Assembly (NCBI GenBank): GCA_006384855.1
Contig: VCJN01001306.1
Coordinates: 49,160-113,159, forward strand
DNA: 64,000 nt
From: Tetraselmis striata
Lineage: Eukaryota; Chlorophyta; Chlorodendrophyceae; Chlorodendrales; Chlorodendraceae
Reading direction: 5' to 3'
In this document: piece by piece, positions 35,901 through 46,589 of the stretch
Layout: each line of letters starts with the position of its first letter
How positions within the stretch are numbered: position 1 is the stretch's first letter
Program-made: the position numbers and the translations under genes
Notes under the pieces: model-generated
Told to the model about the DNA's origin: nothing
Databases searched by the model: none
The model's input: only the letters and a program-made list of their open reading frames with translations

Positions 35901-37865
35901 ACTACTACACCCGCAGCCTGCACAACCCGGTGTTTGTGCCCACCTGCCGCAAGGGCGAGTACATGACGGACATGCCGTACCGCGCCTACGCCACCGGGCT
36001 GTACGACGCCGTGCAGCACATGTCGCAGTTGAATGTGCCGATGTACATTACAGGTATGTGGACCGGTGAGCCGCCCACCGTGTCACCCCCCTCCCTCCCC
36101 TATAGATTGGGTATCACTTATCTATCTCATCTCGTCTGTTCGCCCCGAGCACATGCAGTAATCGTCTTTTGTGAGATGTAATTACGGACGTAGGATTAGA
36201 TATATAGTTGCATTCTGCTGTGGATGCTTTCCGCGTTGTGCATTCTATTAGTGGCGTTGATACCAGCTCAAGTGCAGTGTCTTGTTAGGTTTTTAGCATC
36301 CTAACAAGACACGGGGATATTCATAGCATTGCAGCTTTGCAACAGGGAATAAGTATCCAAGATCGCCGCGGCTCACAGTTTTTGTGATATCAGGGTGTTT
36401 CCCACACTCCATCCCCAAAGCTTGAACACACCCCCCCCCCCCCCCCCTGCCTGTGTTTTCTTCTTGTCCGCGCGTCCTCGCAGAGACGGGCATTGCCGAT
36501 CGCGATGACACTCACCGCGAGCACCACATTCAGCAGTACATGCAGCAGGTACGGAGGCGCCCATGCCTGTCCGCCCCCCCCCTTGGCCGTGGGGGCATCG
36601 CGTTGGGGACACTTGATGGATGTAAGCGCGCGAGGAAGGGCGGTGAGTTGATGTGCGCCCATGCGCCTCCGGCGGGTATGGGCTTGCACCGCTCGGGATG
36701 AGAGGGTGGATGCTTGGTGGCCGTGCGCAGATTGAGCGCTGCGTGCAGGACGGCCTGGACCTGCGAGGGGTCACCTACTGGACGCTGACGGACAACTTTG
36801 AGTGGGACCAGGGCTGGACGATGCAGTTTGGCCTGTACGAGTTTGACCCCACGACGAAGGTGCGGAGGAGGGGATGAGGGCATGCGGTGTTGCGACGGAG
36901 TGACAGGAGAAACTTTCTCATGGCAATTAACGTAAAACCCTTAAAACTCGCGGCAATCACACTCGAATCACAGTCCCGACATAAACATTGATGTGTTACA
37001 TCGTTTAGGGCTTTAGGGTTTACGGTTTGCAACACCCTCAAATCCCCACCCGTAAAGCCAACACCCTAGATACACACACGACATGCGGTCAACCCTACTA
37101 AAACCCTGCTAAAACACTACCGAAATGAGACAACTACCCGTGCCCATATGATAATTTGTTGGTGGGGGGGGGGGGGGGGGGCGATGACTGAGATAGTGGG
37201 CGGGCAATTCACTTAACCATTATTTACTTCGGCACGCTCCATGGCTACGACTTCTCTGCGATGGCATGGTGCGGCACTGCGACGGCGCTGATGTTGCCCG
37301 ATGGTCCGCCTGCTCGCCGATGGCCGACGCAGGAGCGGACGCTGCGAGTTGGCGCCAGGATCATCAAGAAGATATACCGGGTGAGTGCGGCGTGCAGGGA
37401 TGATGACGGCCCGGCACCTGTGTTTGAAACTGAAATGCAGTTCTTGTGTGTGGGGGGGGCACGGCAGTGTATAAATATATTGAAGGGGTCCTTTTTCTGC
37501 GGTGCAACCTTTTCGCGACATTTTCCCGCGAAAGCCGCATACAGTACATTCGTGCTCTGCTCAACACGGGCGAAGAGCGCCGGCCCGGCGCGATTCCAGA
37601 AATCCTCTCCCAGCAACCTCACGGCGGCCGGCATCCCGAGGCAACCCGGCAACCCGTGCTCAGCTTGATCGACTTAGGCAGGACACGCCCTCAACCCCCG
37701 CCCGCCTTGGAGGGTAGCACTACCTTTACCTTGACCATCGTGATGGCGTGCTATGACCCGCGTGCGCTGACGCGATGCACGTGTTCTTATTGTCGCGCAC
37801 TGTACAAGGGGTTCCTGAAATGCCGATATCGGGTTTTCCTCGTACATGACGCGAAGCCGGTCTAG
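29912..37865 (+). CDS. Glycoside hydrolase family 1 (beta-glucosidase-like)
   Basis: The exons are 29912-30083, 31543-31777, 32343-32664, 33281-33416, 33516-33600, 35752-36053, 36484-36548, 36731-36859, 37333-37380 and 37545-37865. All phases agree, and 1815 bp gives 604 residues. The GH1 barrel runs from about residue 68 to 498: PFLVGVSLSTWQNSGD, SFRFSLEWARIEP, the acid/base loop WATINEAN (E241; most relatives have NEP), GIVHNYMWF, DWIGINYY, the nucleophile loop YITETGIAD (E418; usually ITENG) and GVTYWTLTDNFEW (E463, W464). Both catalytic glutamates are present, so retaining hydrolysis of beta-glycosides is likely, but the substrate is unknown. The first 57 residues are Ser/Ala/Pro/Glu-rich with no clear signal peptide. 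The last exon adds about 107 residues beyond the barrel; part of it could be intron or UTR. Intron 5 is 2.15 kb. Confidence 0.88.
30229..30249. repeat. 21-nt poly-G run in GH1 intron 1
   Basis: It lies in the 1.46-kb first intron of the GH1 gene. A 26-C run follows in the same intron at 30500-30525. Confidence 0.95.
30783..30900 (-). repeat. SINE-like dispersed repeat, copy C
   Basis: Inverted copy in GH1 intron 1. On the minus strand it reads CTTCAGAGGGCTGCATGC, then TATGCGGGCTCA, and ends AATAAAGTTGTAACAG followed by TTTCAATTTCA. Confidence 0.75.
31989..32034 (+). repeat. Microsatellite-flank repeat, second copy
   Basis: It resembles 24528-24575: GCTGTAGGTGGTTTG and CATCCCAGTTGGG. It lies next to a (CT)n tract at about 31869-31891 in GH1 intron 2. 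Confidence 0.6.
33601..35751 (+). other. Long GH1 intron 5 (2.15 kb)
   Basis: No exon fits between the flanking GH1 exons, whose phases already match. The intron carries several copies of GGTTTCGGAGCAAT or its complement (34760-34771, 35169-35183, 35288-35298, 35362-35375). Open frames at 34239-34547 and 34615-34932 are not recognisable. Confidence 0.5.
36277..36312. repeat. Perfect 13-bp hairpin in GH1 intron 6
   Basis: GTGTCTTGTTAGG at 36277-36289 and CCTAACAAGACAC at 36300-36312 are exact reverse complements separated by 10 nt. No U tract or gene end is nearby, so it is not a terminator. Confidence 0.8.
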
Positions 37866-39695
37866 TACTTGGTGCATGATATCGAGGTGTCAAAATTGAA
37901 AGCGAAAATTGAAATTCCGGCTCGGTCAAGGTCATACCCTAGTCGTTGTCGAATATTAGATGGGAGCACCTCTCTGTCGTCGGGCAAGATCGGTCCCGGA
38001 ACCCCCTACTCCCTCCTGCGCTAAGTACTAACGGGATATTGCGCAGTATATCACGCGACGAAAATGGGCGGACCGTCGAAAACGGAACGAGAGATCTGAA
38101 AACGGCATCCCGCGGACGGAGATTTTACCCGGGCTAGAGCTTCACCGTGCCGCTTTTTACATAATTTCTGGTGAAATTCGATGGGCTGCAATACTTACGC
38201 TAGTACATCGGGTACTCGTACACGATGACGGCGTGCCCGGTATCGGCCGGTCCGGAACGCCGTGTGCGATTTTTGATGCACAAAAGATAAACAGGCCCTC
38301 CAAGTTCAAAAACAGCAATCCACAAACATGATTAATACACACTGTTCTCGCTGTGTTATTTGATGGCGAGTAATATCGTTTAGCGGTGTTGAAGGGGGAA
38401 ATTCCTTGCGCCATGAGAGGCGGTGGCGGCGCTGAGACTGCGGCGGGTGTCATCCGGCAGGAAGTTGCCGCTGAAGGTGGCGGAGATCATGTCTGAGCGC
38501 AAGGAGAGCCCGGCGGTGCCGGCTGTGCCGTCATGTACCCGGGACGCGTAGCCCCAACCGGTCCTCCCCACGTAGCTCATGCCGGCAGCGCGCTGCGTCC
38601 CCGGGGTGGTGCACGAACGTTTAGTGCGATGGAAACTCAATGTATTGATGCAAGCCATATGTCCTTGGAATTAGAATTGGAATTGGAATTTGTTACAACT
38701 TTGTTCCTGGGCGACTCAAGCCAGCTGTCTTACAGCCCGACTACTGGAACTCGCATAGGGTCACTATTTAAAGTGCATAGAATATGTCATCATGTAAAGG
38801 CCATGCCTCGCACTCCAACAAGGGAGGCGTGTCATCCCCGCCATCCTCCCCCTCCCCGCAATCCCCTGACTCCAGCACCGTGGTGCACATCTATGGCCGC
38901 ACACTACGAGTGTGCAGCTGCTGACATGTTGTAGTACGAGATAGCCGAGATCCGAGTAGTACGAGATCCGTCGCCATCATATATCGAGGATACAATGTGG
39001 CGTCTACTATATATCTCATACTAGTACAATAGCAATGCCGTATCCCATATCACTCGCGATGATAAATACCCACAGCACAGCATGAAGACCTTCAATATCA
39101 TCCAAGCGCGTACCCGTAGTACTGAATTATTGTTACTGCATTTAGCAAACTACTATCTTACTTAGCGCGCCTGTGTGTGTGGGGGGAGAGGGGGGGGGGG
39201 GGGGGGGGGAGGATGGTGTGCGCCCGCCATCAGGCAGCGGCCCACCAAGAGCGGAGGATCTTGGGTGTCAAGGTGGGAGCTGATGACAGCATCGCGACGG
39301 CTGAGCAGCCTTGCTGATTGGCCATGGCCGGTGGAGCTAAACGCTGGAGCAGGCGGCGACTTCTGGGGGAGAATCACGGCGGGATCATGCGCAAGTATGG
39401 GGCGGTCACGTTATCACGGATTTCGGCGGCCATGCTAGCGAGTACATGCTGGCGCCCTTGAACGAGCGTAAACCCTCGTATGACTCACGTGTAGCGCACC
39501 GTACCAACGATGCAAAATGTGAGGAGATTCTCGCGATATATGGACGATACACTCTCGCAGTGTGTCAGCCACGGATCCCCCGCGCTTGTGATGGAGCGCG
39601 GACATCAAAAGCCACCTCCTTGCACCAAATAAGTACATGTGTTCCTTCCTTGCATCAGTGCTTCGCTATATGCGCACTAAAAGCAGTACAATAAG
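37866..39695. other. Intergenic with SINE-like copy D
   Basis: No gene is recognised. A minus-strand open frame at 38380-38658 is short and unassigned. A 19-G run lies at 39191-39209. Confidence 0.45.
38670..38785 (-). repeat. SINE-like dispersed repeat, copy D
   Basis: Inverted copy that lacks the clear CTTCAGAGGGCTGC start. It retains TATGCGAGTTCCAGTAG, GTAAGACAGCTGG and the AACAAAGTTGTAACAAATT tail, then a short (CCAATT)n-like end. Confidence 0.65.
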
Positions 39696-40962
39696 CACTT
39701 GTGAAAGGTTGCCAGCAAAAAAGAGATACTTGCTTGAAACCACGGGTCAAGCACGGGGCTAGGGAGCCAATCAATAACCAAGGAAGAGCCGCTTGAACCA
39801 GGAAGCCGCCAAGTAAACATTGAAGCCAAGGAACGACCAGGAAAAACCGAAAGGGAAACATTAATCCAATGGGGACCACCGCCCAGGGGTTGGTCATCAG
39901 CTGCGGCGAGTGCGCTTGTAGCCGATGACCCCGGGTCATTGCGACACATGCTGACGAGCGACGCGACGCAAGCGCAGGAGCACCATCACGTGCCGCGCGC
40001 GCCGCCGCGACCCCGCCAAGAACGTTGTCCATGTTGATGAGCAAGGAGAAAGGCTGCGGCGTGATTGGGGTCGTCCCCAGAGCAATGTGCCTGTGATCAA
40101 CCCTAGCCGAAGGAGTTAACTCCACGCCAGCAGCCTTAAAACGGGCCAGCATGCCTTGTACCAAGAAGGAGCAAAAAAGCACAAGCATGGTTCGCTACGT
40201 GAGAGGACGTGAGCCGCCGAAAGGCCGAATGGGCGGCAAGTTGCAACGCGGAATATGGAATCGCAATGCTCTGGGAACGCTCACGGACATAACCAAGGCG
40301 ACCCTCACTTGGAGGATCAATCATCAGGAACGCCGTCGCAACGCGTACCGACGCGACCCCGGAAGTGGTTACTGTTAGGGCCGCTTGTAGGCATACGCGC
40401 AGCTGGCTTTGTGAAGCGGGCCGTGTGGATGCGGTGGCTCAGGGTCTCCTTGACTTCCCGCATGGAATGCAAGGGGAAGTCCAAGTAATGCGGGATAGCT
40501 TGAAGGTCGGCCGCCGAGCGCATCGCCGATGCCGCCTCAGCCCCAGCGGCCGAGCAGCCAACACGAGCAATGGAAGAGCGTTTAGAGGGGAGCAACTTTA
40601 GAGCAAAGGCCAACGGCCCCGCTAGATCCTCGAGCACCTCGTCCCCACACTCGTCAACGATACGGGTATGAGCAGCGCGAAGCTCGACAGCGAACATCGG
40701 CGCCGACACGTTGGCGTCGGCCTCGGGCGCCAACGTATGGCGTGTTGAGCACGGAGGAAAGTCACTGCTTGGCCAGCGACAAGGGCCGCAGCGCCGACGT
40801 GGGAGGCATCTGCGACAACCGCAATATCGCCGATGCCGAGGCCGCCAAACTGGATTGGGAGGGACAGCTGCGTGCGCATGGAGGACGTTTCCAAGACGCC
40901 GTGGCTAGCACCCCAAACGCTAGTGAGCATTGAAAAAGTAGTACATGTACTGCAACATACCT
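39696..40962 (-). mobile_element. Decayed non-LTR retroelement, C-terminal part
   Basis: Minus-strand pieces in three frames match the better-preserved element at 46590-48500: SMRTQLSLPIQFGGLGIGD, then VELRAAHTRIVDECGDEVLE, then FSLLINMDNVLGGVAAARA. The LPxQFGGLGI motif is typical of the region after the palm/fingers of non-LTR reverse transcriptases. Frameshifts and at least one internal deletion (the middle of the C-terminal domain is missing) make it inactive. The 3' end shares GTGAAAGGTTGCCAGCAAAA with the other copy. A SINE-like copy abuts its 5' end. Confidence 0.65.
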
Positions 40963-41096
40963 GACCCTCAGAGGGTTGCACGCTACGCGCTTTAATTAAA
41001 GCAGACCTCACGCCGGTTCGTGCAGCCAGGCCGAAAGACACTGGCCCGCTTAGTAAAAAGATTGAGCGAGGATAAAGTTGTAAGAAGTTTCAAATT
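40963..41096 (+). repeat. SINE-like dispersed repeat, copy E
   Basis: It carries CCTCAGAGGGTTGCACGCTA, GGTTCGTGCAGCCAGGCC and GGATAAAGTTGTAAGAAG, then TTTCAAATT. It sits exactly between the retroelement remnant and the PhoH-like pseudogene block. Confidence 0.7.
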
Positions 41097-42405
41097 GTGA
41101 TGGATGCGCAAGCTGGATTCGCAGACGCTCGGCATGCAGTACAGGAGCTGGTGCCCGACACGGACATCATGATTCGCCATGATCTACACCATGATCTCGA
41201 CGCCATGGAGCCGACACACAAAACTGTGATCGACACCGCGCTTATGGTTGCCAGGATGATCAGTGGTTACGCCAATCCTTACTTCCACCGGCCAAGCCTC
41301 AAGTCAGCCATGCAACTGTGTCCTTCCATGCCTCTCAGGAGACGAAGGAGCGGGTTGAATCGTTCCAGGCCTCCGGCGAGTCTCATGGCAGTGCGTTGTA
41401 CACTTCTTGGGCTGCCAATACGGTGCTGGCATTCATGGAGCTTGCCATGTCCCCGCGCTAGTGCCCCCTGCACCACAGAAGCACAGCTTTGCCTCAATGG
41501 CCGCATGAAAGCACTGCATGAGGGTCCCCCTCTCATTCACAGCGTCCAGAGTGGCAGATTTCCCCCTGCTCGCTAACCCAAAAGCGATATGCCGAGCCCC
41601 TGCATAGCAAGGAGGACGGCAGATTTTGCTTTTGGTCAAGCATTTGATCCCCTGCCTTTTCGTCTTCCTCCGCTCACAATGTTCAACTGCGTTTACTATT
41701 GCCGCTCGCCATGCTCTGGTTGCAATCGCCCCATGTCCTGCGTCATTGTGGCCACTGGCAGTGGCAAATCCGTACTTGCCTGCCAGGCCGCCGTGGGGCA
41801 CTTGTATTTTCCCGTTCAGCTACCAAGATCATCATTACCCGGCCTGCGGTGACAGCGGACGAAGACAAGGGCCGAAAGCTGTCACCCAACTTGCAGCCCA
41901 TTGTGGACTACGTGCGGGAGATCCGGGACAAGAATGACCTCCAGGGACTCATGGCAGCTGACACCGCGGAGGAGGCTCCTCTGGCCTTACGGCGAGTCCG
42001 CACCTGCAGAGACGCTGTGATCATTGCTGGTGACATGCAGAACTGACAAGATAAAGTTCCTCATGGCAGTGCCTGGGAAGGGCAGCAAGTTGATGGTGAC
42101 AGGTCCGCCGTGGGCACCGCATGGTCTGCGCGCGAGCACATCTTTGCTGAATACATGAACGCTAAAGCCGCGCTCCATTACGTTGGCATGGATTCACACG
42201 TGACCTTGAGGAGACGGACCGCGGTACCACAACAAGCGGTCTAGAACACCGTGTCTCGACCTTGGAGCCTTGGAGCCTCGACCTTGGAGACGGGCTTGCT
42301 GGCGCTGTTCGAGATGAGCGCAAAAAAGGTTCAGCGGCACGAGGCTGTGGTTGAGGTAATGGAGCGCTTCACTGCATCCGAGGACTGCCATGTGATCAGG
42401 TGACA
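41097..42405 (+). pseudogene. PhoH-like ATPase pseudogene
   Basis: From about 41740 the plus strand matches the PhoH-like ATPase family through several frames. These are a P-loop segment VIVATGSGKSVLACQAAVGH; then, after a frameshift near 41830, IIITRPAVTADEDKGRKL, PIVDYVREIRDKNDLQGLMA, EEAPLALRRVRT and DAVIIAGDMQN (the usual DEAQN-type Walker B, altered). After a stop, KFLMAVPGKGSKLMVTG follows, and finally KKVQRHEAVVEVMERF at about 42325-42372. Frameshifts, stops and altered motifs show it is dead. No introns are evident in the matched part, so a retroposed or horizontally acquired copy is possible. The leading part (41097-41600) includes an open frame, MDAQAGFADARHAVQELVPD, whose family I do not know and which may belong to the same gene. 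Confidence 0.65.
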
Positions 42406-43594
42406 GATGTCCATTCTTACTGCAATCAATGGTCCGTAGGATCGGTGGCTATGAACCATTCAATCGAAGCCCAGCGACGGGATGTAATGCCATGTGCATA
42501 GCCTCATTCATTGCAGTGGCGCAAGACCACCTAGAGCCTTATTGTTCCATCGAGTACTTGGCTAACTGTGCTGCTACTGCTCTTAACTGTATTGCTACTG
42601 CTCTTCGATCGCGTGAGGAGTTTTACGGTGGGACAAACTAGGGGGCCGGCGGATCCAGAGGTACTTCCTCCGTCGACGACATCGCCGAGTGGATCTGATT
42701 TTGGGGGATGGGGGGGGGGGGCAGCTCGGCACGGTCCATCATGACCACTTGCGCCGGTCCACGCTGCAGCTCTGCTAGTCTGCGCCCGCCATCTCGCAGT
42801 CCCCATCGCAGCTCACCGCACTGCGGGCGGCACACCCTGCTCCACGCCCGCAGTGACCCACCCTCCCACACCCTATCCTAGTGGGTGCACCCGCCGGCAC
42901 TGGGGATCCTCCGTCGTTGACCCCACCCCTGCGCCTCGCCCAATCTCCCATAGCCACCAAAGCCGCCCCCCACGCCCGCTCGCGTCATCCGCAGGGGCAC
43001 ATCACACCATGGGGAGCAACATCACGGACGGTGTGAGTCACGACCCACTTTAGACATGTCCATACCAATGCTACAGGGGCGCCAATCAGCATGGCAATGC
43101 CACACTGATGGCTCTGCCTACTTGCATGAGGCGTACAAAGCTCGCTGCCACCCCCGCGCCGCCTCTCCGCTAAATTTGCCACTCACTCCGCCAATTTATG
43201 GCATCAGAAGAGCTGCCAATCAGTCATGCTGCCTGCCAGTGGGGCCATAGCAGTGCAGCGGATGTTTGCCAGAGTAATGCAAGCAAGCAAGGCCCAGAGC
43301 ACCGGGCCGCATGCACCCGCAGCATGACTCACGGCGGCATTGATGATCTGCCGGCATGCACTGACTGGCATGGGTGTCAAGTATGGGAAGAGCGAAAGCG
43401 GGCCATCCAGCCAATGTGGCGCCTGTCAGAAGGGTTGACATGCGTTAAAGCAGTGGCCGTATCCAACTGTGAAAGAGCCTAAAACTTGTGTATTCAAGGC
43501 ACACTCCTGCGTGTGCGGCCCCACCGACTCGTAGCGCGACTCCGTTAGGCTCCCTAATCTCAGGGGCAACCCCCCTCGAGAGACTGGACGTCGC
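42406..43594. other. Intergenic, no gene recognised
   Basis: GC-rich with short open frames on both strands and a 12-G run at 42710-42721. It lies downstream of the mTERF-motif gene. Confidence 0.45.
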
Positions 43595-45424
43595 TCAGCG
43601 CTGCGCCACCGGGCGCCAGGGCGACACCGGTGCGGTCTCGAAGGCCGCGCCTTCACGCCACTGGCTAACAACGATGCGCCGCGAGTCGTCCGAGCCGGTG
43701 ACGTCGACCTCCATTCTCGCCTGCTGAAAACCCAGCGTCGCGCCATCGGCCGACACCGCGTAGAGCAGAATCCGCGGGTACGTCACCACTTGGCGACGCG
43801 CCTCCTCGATGCTGAGCCCGCGGGACCGGAGGTAGTCGATGACCGCGCGCAGCTGCGCCCCGCTAGTCGCGAGCACCGCCGGCGCGCGGCTCGCCTGGCA
43901 GATACAGGCGGCGACAGCAGGCGTATGTCAGTAGGCATGCCCAGCAGCACATCAGCCGTACTCCTACCCAGCACAAGCAGTACTGAAAAGGACGACTTAC
44001 GGTTTTTAAGTATTAACTCATGATAGGAACCGACAACCTAGTGATGCCCTACTCCCATCCGAATCCTATAGCGGTGCCAGCCCTACAGGTAGTCGGCCTT
44101 GTGCAATCGGCGCAAAGATGCTCCGGAAGTTTCCGGAATCATATCGTGCGCCGATCCGTAGAACGGCCACTGGCATCCCCGCCCGGCACCGCCGGAGGGT
44201 TGGTGGCAGCAGCTCAAGGCCCTTCGACAGCTCCGGCCGCCCTCTGCGTAGCGACTAGTGCCTCCCTGCCCCGTCATGGAAGTATTAAAGGCCCTCAATA
44301 CTCGTACTGCTCCGCCCGACGAGCAGCGCTGCTGCCAACAACTAACGTCATATATAGTCGCTAACATCAGCCATATTCCGATTTCATCCGTGAAATAAGA
44401 TGCTGAGACTCCTTAGTATAATGCGGGCTGATATCACGTACAGTTGAATAACGCACAACCGGCACGACTGCGGTCATCTGCCACATATTTAGCCACGTTT
44501 ATTCCGTCTGACGCGTTTATATCCGTACCACGTTCTCCATCTCCGACACGCTCAGCCCGAAGTTCGCCAGCTCCGCAGCAGCTTCGCGCGCAACCGCCAC
44601 GTTCGTGACGAGCTTACCCTTCTTGGCCTCGTCGATAATTCCATCAACCCACGTCGGACGCCAGCCTGCGAGACACAGCCCCACGGAGGCGCGTGCGCGT
44701 CAACATTGCCGCCCCGCCTCTGGCGAAAGCGCGAAGCTTCTAGACGAGGTACGAAACGATGCGATGTGTGCTCATGCTCAACAGCAGATAATGATAGTAA
44801 AATGACATCGCCGTGTAGTCATAATTTGGCCGTACTCACGATCTGATTCGTCCGATATTACATCAAATTCGATAATAATTTGATACGAGCTCATCAAACC
44901 TTATTCAATTCAATGATAAGCTTTCGTTCATTCGTCCGACATAACATCAAATCCAATAATAAGGTTTGATAACAGCTCGGGCGCGGAAATAGCCGATGAG
45001 AATTGTAGGCTGATTTCCCACCGGGCCCGGACAGGCGGCACAGTAAGCACTCCACTTCTTTAGAGAATCTGTAGCGATCTCTATTATTATCCCTACCTCT
45101 ATGAGTATGAGGAAAGTATGCGCTACATGTAAGGATTAAGTACTCCCTACGCGCTTTGTCAGTCAGCCAGTGCCGACAGGCACGAGCGCAGGGCGCACCT
45201 AGCTCCGCCACCAGCAACTCGCGAATCTGCATGGGAGAGGACGTAGGGATCTCCGTCTCGGGAGCGGCGTCCATCGCCACAGCTTTCAGCAGGCGGGGGG
45301 GCTGCTGTAGCGCGCGGTGGGTGCCACTTGGCAAGCGGCGGCCGGGCACGGCGCGGTGAGCCTGAGCGCCAGCAGGTTTGCGTGGCAGACCCACGCGCAT
45401 TGCGGTGCAGCCCAGGGTAGCCAT
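43595..45424 (-). CDS. mTERF-motif protein, probably plastid-targeted
   Basis: A three-exon model reads 45424-45199, 44665-44529, 43894-43595. The phases agree and 663 bp gives 220 residues. The N-terminus (MATLGCTAMRVGLPRK, then Arg/Pro-rich to about residue 48, then LLKAVAMDAAPE) looks like a chloroplast transit peptide with a VAMDA-type cleavage context. The middle exon is charged and helical (WVDGIIDEAKKGKLVTN, EAAAELANFGLSVSEME). Residues 122-160 hold one clear mTERF-type repeat: QLRAVIDYLRSRGLSIEEAR followed by VVTYPRILLY. mTERF proteins bind organellar nucleic acids and affect transcription or RNA processing. Most have many repeats, so this is a short member or only distantly related. 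It ends EGAAFETAPVSPWRPVAQR. The start is the first Met of the transit-like stretch. Confidence 0.72.
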
Positions 45425-46129
45425 ATCTCGCGGTATAGCAACTACAACTGTGGCTCGCTAAGAACGACTATGAGCTTCTTGGAGTGCAAGCGGTGCGTGA
45501 GTTTCGAGGGTCGTGGTAGAGATACGGAGGTGCTGAGAAGAAGCGGGGCGAGGTGATTCTGGTGATTCTGGGTATTGCGGTCGCACTATCAACCCGGCGC
45601 CGTGGCGGCGGGCGCGCGGCGGTACTGGTATTCGCTTGAGCGAAATTATAATCCTTTAGCGACTATTTATAATCCTTACTCCGCCGTTGAGCGGAGACGA
45701 TGATGACGAATTGGAGCGCGGGCTGACGGTGGGTCCCGGTCTTTTCACCATCATCATCAGCATCATCATGTAAGTCCTTATACATAGCGACTAGATATAA
45801 TGAGAAATCAGCATATCAATCATATGATGAGCATCATCACGTATCGATATAATGGATATCGATGCAATCCTCTGTCCCTAGATAATGGGGATTTTGTAGT
45901 GTCCCTGTCGAGTAGAGCATGACGACGCGATCGTCGGGGATGTACAGGTATTCCGTAGCGACCAGCGTGATTAGGAATGAAAAGCAGCTGTTTCGCGTTG
46001 TAACGCACACAACATGTTATTTATCGGTACTACTCGTACTGGTATTCGTAATGATATCGTCGGATTGTTCACATCCTGTTCTGGCAGGAGTAGACTATCT
46101 GGTTCTAAAAGTAAAGTAAAATTCGCCCC
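45425..46129. other. Upstream of the mTERF-motif gene
   Basis: It holds the presumed promoter of the minus-strand gene, an imperfect CATCAT-rich patch at about 45740-45840 and no recognised coding exon. Confidence 0.45.
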
Positions 46130-46352
46130 GGGACGTCGGCCGAAGCCGCCCCAGCACTTGACCTCTTGCGCCAATTGCAGTCTCAGGTCTGGCATAGCAG
46201 GTAGACCATTCCCCCATTCGAACCCCAAAGGGCAAATGCATCAACCGGGCAAACTCATGACACGCCGGGACGAAATTGCCGAAAATGCATCGGCTAGGAT
46301 TTGATACCCGGACCTCGCGCGTACGAGACGACCGCTCAACCGAGCGGACAAG
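46130..46352 (-). repeat. tRNA-headed SINE-like element
   Basis: On the minus strand, TCGGTTGAGCGG (46343-46332) resembles a tRNA A box (TRGYNNARNGG-like). GGTATCAAATCC (46309-46298) resembles a B box (GGTTCRANNCC), and the spacing is as in a tRNA. The body then runs towards 46130 with CAATTTCGTCCCGG and ATGAGTTTGCCCGG. These weakly echo the tail region of the five-copy family in reverse orientation. It does not form a full cloverleaf by eye, so I call it tRNA-derived and not a tRNA gene. Confidence 0.5.
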
Positions 46353-46589
46353 GGATGTAATGGTCCGCTTTTACCATCTGGTTATATCTCCATGTACCGG
46401 TCCTTTTCTTACATCAGTGCTTTCTATTCCCACACTGGTTCTACCTTACCCCTGGTTCTGACGGGATCATGGTTTTTCTCCTGGTAATGCCCCTGGTTTT
46501 CATGATCATGGAACCTCAGCTGCCATGAGAAATATATATTAATTACATAAGGGCTTTCACAAAAGCGCACTACAAACAGAACTAACTTC

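Noticed and set aside
46214-46240. tRNA-like T-arm sequence (complement of CCATTCGAACCCC)
   Set aside because: No cloverleaf or A box fits around it. The better tRNA-like head lies at 46298-46343.
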